Positions 33,921-46,571 of a stretch of DNA of 64,000 nucleotides are shown piece by piece. The stretch is from Rotaria macrura. Lineage: Eukaryota > Rotifera > Eurotatoria > Philodinida > Philodinidae. Both the position numbers and the translations under genes were made by a program. Location of the stretch: the NCBI GenBank assembly GCA_900239685.1, contig OENT01000602.1, forward strand, positions 29,615 through 93,614. The letters run 5' to 3'. The notes beneath the pieces were generated by a model. The model did no database searches, had not been told where the DNA came from, and saw only the letters and a list, made by a program, of their open reading frames with translations. Positions within the stretch are counted from its first letter, which is position 1. The number at the start of each line of letters is the position of its first letter.

Positions 33921-36900
33921 ATTCGTTGCACCCTTAATTGATAGAAGCGCACGATGTCGTGATACGCACGGCCCATAACGTGAACATAATGATAGTGTTC
34001 AGTACTTCGAAGTTCGTATATGTCACAGCTTTGGGCTGTCCCGTTGAATCCGAAGTCAGAAAAATTGACAGAGCCAATTCTGGATCTATTGGTGGTATTA
34101 CAAGGTGTCTTTAAGTTTGCTTGTCTTGTGTGATAAAGTCATTGTACGAATATGTATCTATAATACTAGCAAGCGGATTTCGGCCCAGTCTGGTCAGAAT
34201 GATGCGCTTGAGAGTTGGTACATTCTTACGTGATTCCTCTCCGAGATCAGTCATCGCCATTCACACCCATTCTAACAAGGAATATACATCACCTCGTTGA
34301 AATTCTAATGAAATATTTCATCAAATAATGAAGTATTATAATGTTGCTTGTAAAATTTTTCTACTTCAGTGGCAATTTAATCTACATATATTCCAAACTA
34401 TCTGATGGCTTCTATAGTCTGAAAAATAGAAAATTTTTGTTGTAGCAGACATTACGTGTCGTGTGTTAAACTTCTTCCGAATCTACTTGAGGAAAAACAG
34501 AATAATTTATCGAATTTCTTATGGATTTACAGAGACCTTACTAAAATCACGGAAACCGAAGTTAATCTCGACACATTTTTTGTACAAACAGGTTTCCCAT
34601 ACATAATGGTGCGGTCTCAATATTTTAATGATAATTCGGTCAGTTCTTAATCGTTTAAACTGAAGTTTTTACGAAGCAATTCTTCATTCACTTCTCTACA
34701 ATACTGTGTAAATTATTTTGATACATTAAGCATAGTCATGCAAAATCCTGGACTAAACGTTATGAGATCCAAAAATGAAAAATTTTGTAAGATTATTTAG
34801 TCAGTGTTATCATCTCACCTGCGCAACATACAAGGTACTAAGAAACATAATAAGCCATTATAAAGCATTGAAAAATTTTTTCTAAATGACTGCTCTTAAT
34901 TCTATTCAATGTTTGAATCTTCGTGAAGCAGGATAATTTTTCGTCTTGCGTATACTTCGAATTTCTGACAGGATTTTAGCATCATTTTGCCAAACTCCTA
35001 CATCTATATCCTAAACTAACTTTTTACGGTTGAGTATTCTTCTTTTTTTCAAGGCAAATGATTTGCCTGCCCGATCTACGCAACCGTCTAGCATACTTTT
35101 GATTATTTGTATGAAAAAATGTGTAGTTAGAGTACCAACTTCGATGATTACACGTCTTTCTGCAAGATATGGTATTACTTAAGCATTACTAGCCTGTTGA
35201 AAAGACTTTTACTAAAAATGATGAGAACAAACACAGTTGAGAATATTGAAAAATTAGACAATTGTCCTGTCAGTTCGGAAAGATAATTGAGCCTTTGAAA
35301 AACTTCTATTATAAAACTCGTCATTTTGGATCTCACATCGTTTAGTCCAGATTTTTCCATGGTTACTTTATATAGTAAAACATTTTATACTGTTCTGCAG
35401 AGAATAGAATAAAGAATCGTTTCGTAAAAAAATCAGTTAAAACGATTGAGAATTGACAAAGATACTATTAAAATGTAGAGATCTCCATGATTAATGGGGC
35501 ACCCATTATTTATTTCTCAAACATGGCTCAACCATTATCTATGCTAAAACACCTGTACACCGATAGTTAATATAGAGCCAAATCGTTCATTTTTGTGTAC
35601 TCAAAAAGTGTGTACACTCTAGAATCACTCAGTGTGTCCGGCCGGTCGTTTACACGATAACTCTTTAAAAATACATTCGATGGAACTGAAATTTTGTGCA
35701 CAGGATTGTCTCATCAATATCTCGGCCGAGTTCGAAGATGAGAAGGATTCAGTAAGAAATGGCTGAGTTATCGAAAAAATTGTCATTATTGGCCAAACGA
35801 TCCCTGGGGGGGGGGGTACAACGATTTTTTTAAGAAAAAAACGTTTTTCTCAGAATTATCCGCAACTTATGTAAAGTGACTCGATTTTTAATGCTGATTC
35901 CGAATATGATATTAGTTTTGAACCAAATCGTAGCTTTCTAACAAAACATTGGCTGAAAAAAAGGTCTGAAAATGCACCAAACTGCATTTAGAAATAAAAT
36001 GCCTAGATATGTCTCAGATGACCACTAATTTTGGGGTTTCCCAAAAAGTTTTACCAGGATACTTCTTCCGTGCACACATTCTAGAATGATTGATTTGTCT
36101 CATTCACTTTTTGAAGTACACATAACTCTCGGACTTAACTCCGAGGTTTTCACATTTATTTTCACTTACTGTCGGCAAAAAGATGGGATCCTCATCCACT
36201 AGAATATCGTTAATGAATTACACTTCTGATGAGCACGTTTTGAAAAATCAATTTTTTTAAAGTTCAAGCGATAAATATTACCTAATCAGTATAATTTGAC
36301 AAATCATAAGTCCAGAGCAGATACATACTATGAAGTATTCATCAATCATTGTGTCCACCAATAGATAATTTCTGTACGTTAACGATAGCGTCAATGTTTT
36401 TTAGATTTAGTAAGTGAAGATATGTTTATTCATGTCAAAAATGTGTCCTTTGTTCTCTGGATTGTTGCAGTTGTAATTCTCAACTATTTTTAAGTTGAAT
36501 TAAGTGAGACTCATGATGATGATTTAACTTTGTAGCCGAATGATTTGTTCTACTTTCTTAGAGATAGCTCTGAGTATCATATAGATATGTGCAAAATTTT
36601 TTTCATCGACTTGGGGAAAAATATGGCGTTTATATCGATATTTAGAAACTCCGTTCCTATAACAAGGCGTTTCGTAAAATTATTAAGCTTTTGTAGAGTG
36701 AAAAATAAGTTTGAATGAAAGTAAGGATCGAAAATAATCTGAAAATAACCCGTACGTTGATCTTACCGAAAGCGTTGGAGAAATGAAAGTCGACTATGAT
36801 ATTCAATAAGCATCACATGTAGACTCTATGGTATATGTTCTTTGATACTTTTTTGAAAAATCATACGTGAGATAGTCGATGAAGTTCGTTCTAGTTTCAC

Positions 36901-37640
36901 AAACAACAGTTAGCTAAAATGTGATTGCATACTTGAGCTGGAACAACAAGACTTGAAGATTAATCTTAGAAAAGAAGACCTTGATAGTCTGTTTTCGCAT
37001 TAAAATTTTGAAAATGGTGTATTACGTATTTCTATTAATGAATATCGATTTGAAACGTAACTATGCCAAGTAGAACTTTAAAAAATTCTGGTAAACTATT
37101 CGAATAGTCTCTCAGATGTTCATGTGAACTTTCATGATGAAGGTTGGTGGCAATTTGTTGATTACTTGTGACTAATCAGATATGAAATAGGTGAATGAGT
37201 GAGGATTGATGAGAGATAAAAACCTAAAAATACATTTGACCTATAATTTAGAATTCTCATTTGATTTACGACATGGCATTGTTTTGCTTCTAATTCAATT
37301 ATTTTTCATACCGCATATTTATCCTACTTTTAATAACTAATAGGGTGAATAGTATTCCGTCCGCCGGTGACTATGATCATTCATGACATTTACATTTCGT
37401 TTTATAGACCTATCAATTTTAATTAGATCGTGTTATTTTAGTGATTGATGAAATACCATATTAATTGATACTTTTCTATTCGTTGTTTTTGGTCATGTGC
37501 ATCCTTGAACTGAAAAAATGGAGTCGTTCTTTTTATTACTTTATAATAATTCTTTTTTCTGCATGTATTCTAATCATCTTCATTCACGTAGATTCATTGA
37601 TTAGGAAGAAAATAGAAAGTTTGTATTCACATTCGTAATC
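33921..37640. other. Gene-poor stretch with one aminopeptidase relic
   Basis: Apart from the M1 relic at 34456-34650, no gene is recognised. 35630-36130 is less AT-rich and contains a poly-G run (about 35807-35817) and phrases typical of dispersed repeats, but no coding frame. The region must hold the 5' flank of the SLC13 gene. Confidence 0.45.
34456..34650 (+). pseudogene. M1-family aminopeptidase C-terminal relic
   Basis: The open frame reads LLEEKQNNLSNFLWIYRDLT, then NLDTFFVQTGFPYIMVRSQY, then a stop. This matches the end of the M1 catalytic region, where members have a segment like LW-x-L followed by M-x-T-W-T-x-Q-x-GYP-x-V. The W-T part is missing here, apparently through a small deletion, and the active-site exons (GxMEN, HExxH) are not found nearby. 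A 3' splice-like TTGTAGCAG precedes it. Most likely one stranded exon of a decayed gene. Confidence 0.45.
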
Positions 37641-40308
37641 ATGATTTCGATTTTACAGTGGTTAAAACCAAGATGGCGTTTATTACTTGTTCTACTAACA
37701 CCACTCGTATTCATTCCATTACCACTCATTGGCAAATCTTCTGTATGCTGAATAGTTGATCAAACTTTTTTCTTTTTTCATCTTCTTATTTTCTTATAGC
37801 AAGCACGATGTGGTTATATTGTTATTATTCTAACTGTCTATTGGGTTTTTGAAGCAATACCTTTGCCGGTGACGTCCTTATTACCATTGGCTCTTTTCCC
37901 CATGGTATACGAATGTCATGTGTTTTTCTACTGAATCATATTCATATGAGTTTAGGCTGGTATTTTGACTGCTGAACGTGTCGCACCACATTATTTCAAA
38001 GATATAATTACATTATTCTTTGGAAGTATGTCCTTAGCCTTTGCTGTTGAATCGGTGAATCTTCATCGACGAATAGCATTGTTGGTATTGAAATTCGTGG
38101 GCACATCAACAAAATGGTAGTCAGAAGTTTGTTCTTATACATATATATATGTTTCTTTCTTTGGATAAATCGAACCTTGCTTAGGTCAATGGCTGGTTTG
38201 ATGGGCGTGACAGGTTTTCTTTCAATGTGGATTAATAATTCGGCAGCAGCATCGATTATGTTACCCGTTGCATTAGCCATTGCTGATGAACTCGAAAATC
38301 ATGATAAAGGAAGTGAAATAAAAAAGAATCTTGCTAAAAAAGATACAGCTTTTGTGAATGGTAAAGGGATCATGTTGAGAGAATTCAATAAAAAGAAAAG
38401 CGTTCACCAATTATTATTTTTAATGTATAGAAGCATTCGATGTAACTAAGCACGAATTGAATACTGAAGTTACGATGGAAGAAATATCTTGTCAACGGCT
38501 ACAAATAGAAGAACAGTCTGTACTGAGAAATATCGAATTCAATCTTTTACTATCAGTGCAATTATTTTTTCTAGGAAACCACCAGTTCCTACAGTAGCAA
38601 AAAAACGATTTGAACTACTGTGGAAAAATAAAAAATTACCTACTTCTGTCCAATCTAAAGAACAAAAACATGCAAATATAAGAAAAGGTACTAGCCAATT
38701 GATGTTTGAAAATATAACTGATTAGATATAAAAAATTATTTTCATAGGTTTTCTTCTTTCTGTCGCATATTCAGCAACCATTGGCGGTTTGTCTAGTTTA
38801 GTTGGCACAGCGCCTAATATATTTGTTAAAGGTTTTGCTGACAGGTAAAATAATAAAAAAGAGTTTTGTCGTCGTCTTTTTCTTCTTCTTCTACTTTTCC
38901 ATTTCTATTCATCTCTTCTATTAATAGTCAATACAAAAATACTACTTTTCGGATAAATTTCCTCAATTTTCTTCTTTTTGCATTACCCGTGGCTGTTATT
39001 ATGCTTGTTTTATGTTGGTTATGGTTGCAAATTTATTATAATTTCACCGAGTTTGAAAACATTGGATCTATCGTTTTACTTGATTCTTTACCACTTCGCT
39101 TTGTTTTTGTTGTACTTAGATTTTTTCAATGTAGCGTAAGCCCCGAAGCAAAAGCTGCACAAGCTGATTTAAAAGCCATGTTAATTAAGCAATATAATGA
39201 TCTTGGAAAACCCAAGTAAATACGAAAGTTTCTCTACATAAAAAATTCATTTCGATTATTTCATTTTTCAGTTGGAGTGAATTCAGTGTTGCTATTGTCT
39301 TTATTTGTATGATTATCTTATGGGTAACAAAAGATTTTTCAGGTACACCCGGCTGGGAAGCTATATTTGAAGAGAATTATATAAGTGATGGAACAGTAGC
39401 CATATTGTGTGGAGTATTACCATTGATTCTACCGAATGCTAATCCGTTACAAAGTAAAATTATTTCAATAGAATGTATTGTATTTTTCTTTTCGTATTAT
39501 GGAAGAGGATTGGAAATATGAGCCTATTATTGGATGGAAAAATTTAGCAAAAAATATGCCATGGGGTGCATTGATATTGCTCGGTGCAGGTCTTTCTGTT
39601 GCATCGGCTTTTCAGGTTAATTGATCGAGAATAAAAGATACAATTAGAATTTGAATCGAGTATTTTGCTTTTTCAGGCTTCAAAGTTATCAGAAAGTGTT
39701 GCACGAGCACTTCGCTTTCTATCTGGTATACCGCAGGCAGCTGTTATTCTATTGATAATAATTATCAGTGGCCTATTTACTGAAGTCACATCGAATTTAA
39801 GTACAGCAAGTATCTTCTTTCCAGTTCTCGATTCCGTTGTAAGTTAAAATATTGGTTTTCATACTGTTATAAAAAAAGAGTGAAATTTTACTGTTAGGCA
39901 CGCAGTTCGGGTATGCATCCGGCACTTCTCATACTCCCATGTACTTTGGCAGTTTCATTGGCTTTTATGCTACCCATTGGTAAGATGAACATTGTTTTCT
40001 ATAAAGAAACAAAACAAGATTTTCTTTTATGATTCTTAAGCAACGCCACCGAATGCAATTGTTTTTGCAAGTGGTGCTATTCGCGTGATTGACATGGTAA
40101 AATTTTTCTCTATGATTTAAGTGTATAGACATGTGTTAACTAGGTAAAAACTGGTATCGTAATGAATATCATTGGATTTCTGGTCATATTTTTTGCTGCC
40201 ACAACTTGGATGCCGAAAATTTATGGATTGAACGCTCGAGAAACGGCACTCTTTTTTAATGTCAACACAACATTGAACAACCCAGGATTATACAATGGAA
40301 CTGTTTAA
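37641..40308 (+). CDS. SLC13-family sodium-coupled di/tricarboxylate transporter
   Basis: Fifteen exons can be chained in phase: 37641-37742, 37800-37904, 37956-38116, 38185-38360, 38431-38515, 38575-38687, 38748-38844, 38928-39050, 39120-39215, 39272-39453, 39506-39615, 39677-39838, 39898-39979, 40041-40096 and 40144-40308. The introns are 47-83 bp. The result is 1815 nt, 604 aa, a normal SLC13 length. Landmarks: LLVLLTPLVFIPLPL (TM1), WVFEAIPLPVTSLLPLALFP, FLSMWINNSAAASIMLPVA (first binding hairpin), SATIGGLSSLVGTAPN, TEVTSNLSTASIFFPV (second hairpin) and MLPIATPPNAIVFASG (family signature). The C-terminus has NTT and NGT glycosylation sites, as expected for the extracellular tail. It should move succinate, citrate or similar anions with Na+ across the plasma membrane. 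The ATG at 37641 is in frame with TM1. The donors at 38516 (GTCTGT) and 39051 (GTTTGA) are weak but are needed to keep the frame and the family alignment. Confidence 0.9.
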
Positions 40309-40853
40309 ATCTATCATTCCTATCACAATGTAATTAAACGTTTTTGTTTCTTTCTCTCTTTATATAATACGTATTTGCTTGTAATGAAAACCAGAAAATA
40401 GAAATGTGATTTATTAGAATTAGGAAATTTTGCAGTCAATATTTTAATCTCGCTATTATCATATATTCCATGTAAACATTTATCGGTTCTAAATGCGCGT
40501 CGAAAATGAAACATTGGATATGTTCGAAATTGTCTTAGCGAATGATAGGTTTAAAGAAATTTATAAAAGAAAAATTCTTTTTCTTATGCATTTGCCGAGC
40601 GTCACGATCAGAATATGCGACGGTCAGCTCTACCGTTAAGGCATAGTACAGCACAAGTGATTTACGGTGTGAGTTTGGATCATTTATTTGTCTTAATGTT
40701 GATACGAGTTGATGTTGTGGTACAAACCTTGGCATGCCGTGGGTGTGCGTATTGGTTTTCTTCATGTTTGTATATACACCCATGCCTCACGTTGGCAATG
40801 TCTGGTCTATCTAGGAGCCTTGTTTGTTCCTCGTTTCATACATAATTTTATTC
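40309..40853. other. Intergenic, 3' flank of SLC13 gene
   Basis: Nothing coding is recognised. Open frames on both strands at 40535-40845 overlap each other and lack motifs. Confidence 0.5.
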
Positions 40854-41030
40854 GCAAATGAACTGAAGACAAACAGTGCAATCACTAAGGTCGAGGTTCA
40901 TTTTAACAGGATACTTGACAAAGAAGTGATATCTACTGCTGACGAGTTACTCAAAGTGAACACAACGCTCACTAAATTTGATCTTGATTATAATTGTTTT
41001 TCACATGCTGTGGCTGCAAGATCGGCTTAG
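40854..41030 (+). pseudogene. Leucine-rich-repeat relic (ribonuclease-inhibitor type)
   Basis: The frame reads ANELKTNSAITKVEVHFNRI, then ELLKVNTTLTKFDLDYNCFS, then a stop. This is two 28-residue LRRs of the RI/NLRC3 type (pattern L..N..LT.LDL..N), the first degenerate. No start, capping region or further repeats are adjacent. A similar relic lies on the other strand at 55365-55680. Confidence 0.5.
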
Positions 41031-44000
41031 GTATGCTATGTGCAGAAAACTAATCGTATTACGTAAATATATGTATATGGTAGCATATGATATTGAAATT
41101 GATCAGTAGTGATGATTTTTTCATTTATCTGTGTATCAGTATTGAGGAATACTATTATTTAAAAACAATATCTAATATATCTTATAGGCTTTAAGTGGAT
41201 GTGGAAGCTAAAACTGCCATGTTACTGGCGATTTAATCTATTCATATCCATAAAGTCACGACAACATCCTCATTTTGATTTTATTTATTATACTAAATAA
41301 ACCGTTTGTAAATTTATTCAACATTTTTGGTGAAAATTAAACCTTCATCTGCTATCTATCAATTTCAGAACATGGCACCGGGCTTTACACATGTAATAAC
41401 TTAATTCATGTTTTGTCACAATTGAAAATGCAACAAAGAAGAAAAGAGAGCTACCTATTCATCAATCCACATCATGAGTCCTGTCTTAGATTAGTTTTCT
41501 TTTCAAATAGTTCATGCAGATGTAAGAAGTCGGTTGTCATCATCATCGTAAGTGGTAAGACTTGATTTCGATCGCATTCAAGTTTTCTCAGCTTTAGATA
41601 TGATACACTTACTAATATCCAGATAGGTCTCAATAGTTAAATGAATAGGTATCTTGTTGTTTGCATCATAAAGTTTTAGAAAGTACACATATACATTGCG
41701 ACACAAACATGTCAATTATACCCTTGGATTTTTTTTGTTTACGTGATATTACTATTTTTACAATGGACAGTGTACATAATGTTGTGATGTTCTTTTTTTA
41801 TTTTGCTCGTAACTCAGCTTAGAAAAATGATAAAATCTTCAATTCTTCTCCAAAGGATTTTGTGTAAAAAGCTCTGCAAAAGTTGCATGATCCAATTCGT
41901 TTTTGCACGTTGCGATGGTATTTTTTAATACCCACAAGGAATTAATTACAAAGCATTGTCATTGCACATTATTTCCCATCATGTAGAAAATAGTTCGAAG
42001 ACTCTTCTGATTTGCTATAGGATTTTTTTATACAGGTTTTGTAGAGCCGTAAACGATACAGCTTTTTAGAAAAAACATTCCATCTTACATCATTTTCTCA
42101 AGTCGAGATATATGTGAAATACAAAATGTTACAACAATATGCATACCAGCATTGCAGTGGGAAAATGGCACGTTTCTTTTAATGCACTTTTTATACTTCA
42201 CACTGTATTGTATATTCAACGTATATACATCAAAAGATGTTGAGCACATCTAGCTTTCTCCCTGTATGTAGTAGGAGAATAGAAAAAATAGTATAGCAAT
42301 AAAAAAATGAAAAAATAATCAAGGGCTATAAGTGAAATTTTTTTAATCTGTGTTTAGTAAAAGTTCATTTATGGTTATTTTGAGCAACCATTCAAAGTAT
42401 CAGAACATTCACTCTTGTCTTTTGGCTTGTCCATAAATTCCAAATACTGAGCACCTTGAGGGGTTCAAGTAACCGATCTGTTGTCACGGTAGACTAATAT
42501 AGTGAAATAACTAACTTGAGGCAGAAAAACAAAAGACAACATTAGAAATTTAACATGTGTCTGTGTAACTGAAAAATTCACGATTAACAAATGTGTGTTC
42601 CTATTTCCATTATCAACATTTACTTATGTTTTATTTCACTAAGAAGAGAAGCAGATGTTTCATGTGTTAATCGAACTATTTCATTAGAAGTTAAAACTAA
42701 ATACATCTATCGTCGAAGTTGCTATCAGATAACAAGCAACTCAATCAAAATACAACTATTTTCGATTCATTTTCTAGACAGCTCGTCTCCAAGAATATGA
42801 CTCATTTCAAAGAAGGCTTCTGCGTTAAATATTTCGCTTTATATCCCATCTGAAACTACAATAATCGACTTTAAATTGAAAAACTAATAAAGAAACAATT
42901 TTTTTCATACGCACGATATCAATATTAGAATCTATTTGTAGCTAGGTATATTCATGCTTAGTGCTCTTTTCATTGACCATAATCAGACTCCGTAGAATGT
43001 ATTTAAAAAAATTGCTTCTACTTTTTGAATTGTGATCTTGAATAATCTATTTACTGCCAGATTTTTTTCGACTTCAATCATTGGTGATGTTATTGAGAAT
43101 CTGTTTCTATAAGAGAAATTCCATTTTGGAAGCTCGCAAAGCTACTATAAGATCATAGGAAACTTAAAGGTCGTTCCAGGCGGGCTTTAAATTAGCAAAA
43201 CATTTGGTCGTGTTCAGTTAATGGAACTTTATGAGATTCATCAATTATCACTCATTGAGATCAATATTGAAATAAATTCAGCTTCTGCTCTCACCTTCTT
43301 CCTTTAGTGTATCAACAGAAACGTATGCTCATTAGTGAATCGATCAAAAAAATGTGCTGATAAAGTTACGCTCCTGAACCTCTTTGATTTCAGATTTAAC
43401 ACCAAGAAGCCATCGTTTAGTACTGATAATGGCATACTTTTATCAAATTTTTTATTTGATAAAGAAAAGCATACTACTGACATTCAGTTGATGCTCAATA
43501 ATAATTTATGTACCATCGCTCAATGGATGACGTAATACTATTGCCACTGATCTAAAATTTATGTGAATCCAAATGAATGCATCCTATACCAAAACCGACG
43601 GTATCTGATCACATTCGATTAACAGAAGAAATCCTAGCGGATTCCGAGCTACGGAACAGTTCTTGATGTTGACAGTTAAATCCTATTCCCTCGACTGAAG
43701 GGAGGGTCATATGAAATAAAATGCGTTTGTTTACTTGCTTGATTGGGGTAAAAAAAACAGATATGAGAGATTAGCTTATTTTAAGACTTTTAGCCGTTTT
43801 GATTGAGCATTGCCATAGATTATCGAGGTCCCTGAATCCGAATCCGTAGCCCAGTTCTTTGGCCGAGATTTGATTGGTCAAGAACCGGCCAATCAGAAAC
43901 AAAATTTTTTATTTTAAGACTTTTGAGCGTTTTGATCGAACCTTTGTTAGAGTTTATCGAGGGTGAGAAATCAGAATCTGGAATCAGAATTCCAAAATTC

Positions 44001-45727
44001 AGATCTATGGTCTTTTCTTACTATGAGAAGTGATGTTGAGAAACTTGAAGTAATTTTTAATACATGACAGCAGTGTAATGAATCAAGAAATACGAAGATA
44101 AGATGGAATTAGAGTGCTTATAGAACAACGATTGAGGAATGAGAGTGAGTACGCAAAAAAATTATTTAGATTGACAGGGTACAACGGCTGTGTACACTTA
44201 TTAAGAAGATTTCAGATTATCAGTAAATCCATAATAACGTGTCCTCTTCATGGATACTGATAAGTTTCTAAAGAAAATTTCTAATGTAGATGAATCTTTT
44301 TGTAAAGGATCAATCTGTCCATCGGGTTTTTAAACAGAAACAATGGCTCGATTTTGAAAATGGCATCAATCTTTAGTGAAAGTAAATTAGCTGGAAGTAG
44401 AGGATAGCCGTGAACGACGTCGCTTCGGAAGGATGACGAACGAATAGCTGCCTCCAAACTATTTTTATTCAAAATCTGTTTTACGACATTTCGGAATAAC
44501 ATCAAGCAAGGGCCTTAAAAACGTGCTACCGAGACTTAACATATGACACTTCATGGAGAGAATGACTCCTGTAAACATGGAGAAACTCGAGAGACGACAC
44601 GTATAGATTTAATAGATATCTTGGTGGATATTGGAAATCTAGTGCTCTTTAGTTACGAGTAGAGAAGCTTTTGAAGCAGTTGAAATGTGGATTAGTCATG
44701 CCTTGAATAAGAATGTAGTCATTTGGGAATATGTGTTAAAAGATGGTAGTAGCTAAGTGTGAGTAACACGACGTCGGAACTCCGACAGTGAAATATGTTA
44801 ACTTCTATTTCTATTTCAAAATGTTTTTGTATAAGATATGGTCTATGAAGCTAGTTTTTTGTATGGAATCATGCACTTCAGCTTCTTTTGATGGCAAGCT
44901 CAATGAAATCTCAGATTGACTTGCTATGTAAGGGATTGAAACGTATAAGGAATAGTTCACATGTGTTTTCACGTTTGAATTTCTCATGTGATAAATATAG
45001 GCATTTTTGAACTAAGCCAAATGTAGAATCTAGTAAAATTTCAATGACAGCGCATGATCGTATAATTACCGAAAAAGAACGATGCATAGCAGCAGTTAGT
45101 CGCGAGTGACGCCCCATTGGATCGTCAACAAGTAACTAACTGCTCTCCTAAGAAATCTCTTGAATAAAATGTTTCAGAAACTTTCAATCTATTGGAAGAA
45201 TTTCTACCATTTAAATCTTACTAGTTTTCATGGAATGGAAAACTGGCAACAGGACTAACAAGTATATTTGAATGGAGTTGTAAAAACAGGTGTATAGAAC
45301 GTCTTCCGTAACGGAATCGAACATCTCTTGAAAAACGTCAATGAAACAATTTACTTAGAATCATTAAAAGTAGATTTGAATGAAATCAATAAAATGATCT
45401 TTTGCCTTCATATATATGTCATCTACCTTTTAATTTGTCATTTTTTCCTCGGCTATTTGATATTCATTGTTTAATCCCACGAAGACTCAGAGTTGAAACC
45501 TCATTCAAGTTGCATATCCCGGATATTAGTTTGAACAAATATAACTTTTTAGTTTGATAGCTCCGTTAAATATGCATTTTCGTAGCGGGTACCGGTCAGC
45601 AATATTGCCAGTCTATTTGTTAATGAGTATACGCATTATTAATATACTTTGCGTGAGGTGTAGTGCATCTTTACTGCAGTCACGCTGATATTTTTTGTCT
45701 GTTGATTTTCTCGGAAAATCGAATATA
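41031..45727. other. Gene-poor stretch
   Basis: No intact gene seen. A pair of direct repeats lies at 43778-43985. Plus 45304-45396 (FRNGIEHLLKNVNETIYLES) is faintly LRR-like but too weak to call. Other short frames show no motifs. Confidence 0.45.
43778..43985 (+). repeat. Pair of about 70-bp imperfect direct repeats
   Basis: TTATTTTAAGACTTTT followed by (G)AGC(C/G)GTTTTGAT, then a TTATCGAGG, occurs at about 43780 and again at about 43908. Between them lies a small inverted repeat, GATTGGTCAAGAACCGGCCAATC-like (43873-43897), of about 23 bp. This could be a remnant of a tandem repeat or of element ends. Confidence 0.6.
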
Positions 45728-45994
45728 CTATTTTTTCGTGGTTTGAGGATATTGCTGTATCAGTGTGGGCCACATAGATATCTTTTGAGTGCTAGTGACA
45801 GAGCAACAGATTAAATGAACGAGTTTTATAGCTAGCAGTATTACAACGATACCAATAGCACTATACACGCCGATACAGATGTGTGCATTAATGTTGACAT
45901 AGCACAAAACCATGTGCAACTGCCCAATGCTACCTTTTGTAAAATGTCTGCAGTAATAAACAACTGCCGATACAGTGAAACATTCAGTCGAGGG
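45728..45994 (-). CDS. Possible C-terminal exon of a membrane protein (tetraspanin-like?)
   Basis: An 88-codon open stretch ends at a stop at 45728-45730 and has no start of its own. It reads TVSAVVYYCRHFTKGSIGQL, then HICIGVYSAIGIVVILLAIK, then LVHLICCSVTSTQK and a polar tail QYPQTTKK. Two hydrophobic segments, a juxtamembrane CC pair and a short tail resemble the last helix of a tetraspanin, but the diagnostic CCG loop and the other helices are not found. It may be a relic. Function is not claimed. Confidence 0.3.
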   Translation of the reverse strand, partial: PSTECFTVSAVVYYCRHFTKGSIGQLHMVLCYVNINAHICIGVYSAIGIVVILLAIKLVHLICCSVTSTQKISMWPTLIQQYPQTTKK

Positions 45995-46571
45995 TTAAGC
46001 GAGTCACACAGGCGAGCGTTACTTTTTTCATTAGGGAAATACTAATAAGAATCTGATGCTAACAGTAGAGATCAATTATAGTCTGTAGTATATTCAGTCG
46101 GACTCCTATAGCAGTCCCTAAGTATTTTTGATATTCTCATACAATTCTATCGAATCTTATGATATTCAATTACAAAAAATATTCTTGAGAAGTAGAAATC
46201 ATCAGAAGTCAATGTTATTTTCTATTATAATTACTTGAAGTTATTACAAGTCATTGAAACTGTTCCATTTGCAGATAGAAAGAATGATTAACTGTAAGAA
46301 AATTTGTGAAACCTAAAGGAATAAAACAGATTCGTAACTGACAACTACATCATTACTAATACGGGAGATGGATCGTTGCTAATTCATAAAGCAAATTGAC
46401 TAAGTTAACAAAGCAAGAAAAAAACGACTTTTTTAAATATATTATCTTGGATGTCGATGACGTCAATAATGAACTTGATATGAAGGGAGAAGTAAAGAAG
46501 AGTAAAAGTGAAAATATTGAAAGTCTAAAAATAATTTCTAGTGCATTCATTTATTATTGTATCAAAATAAT

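Noticed and set aside
35807-35817. Poly-G run as a G-quadruplex regulator
   Set aside because: A single homopolymer in repeat-like DNA, far from any supported gene start.
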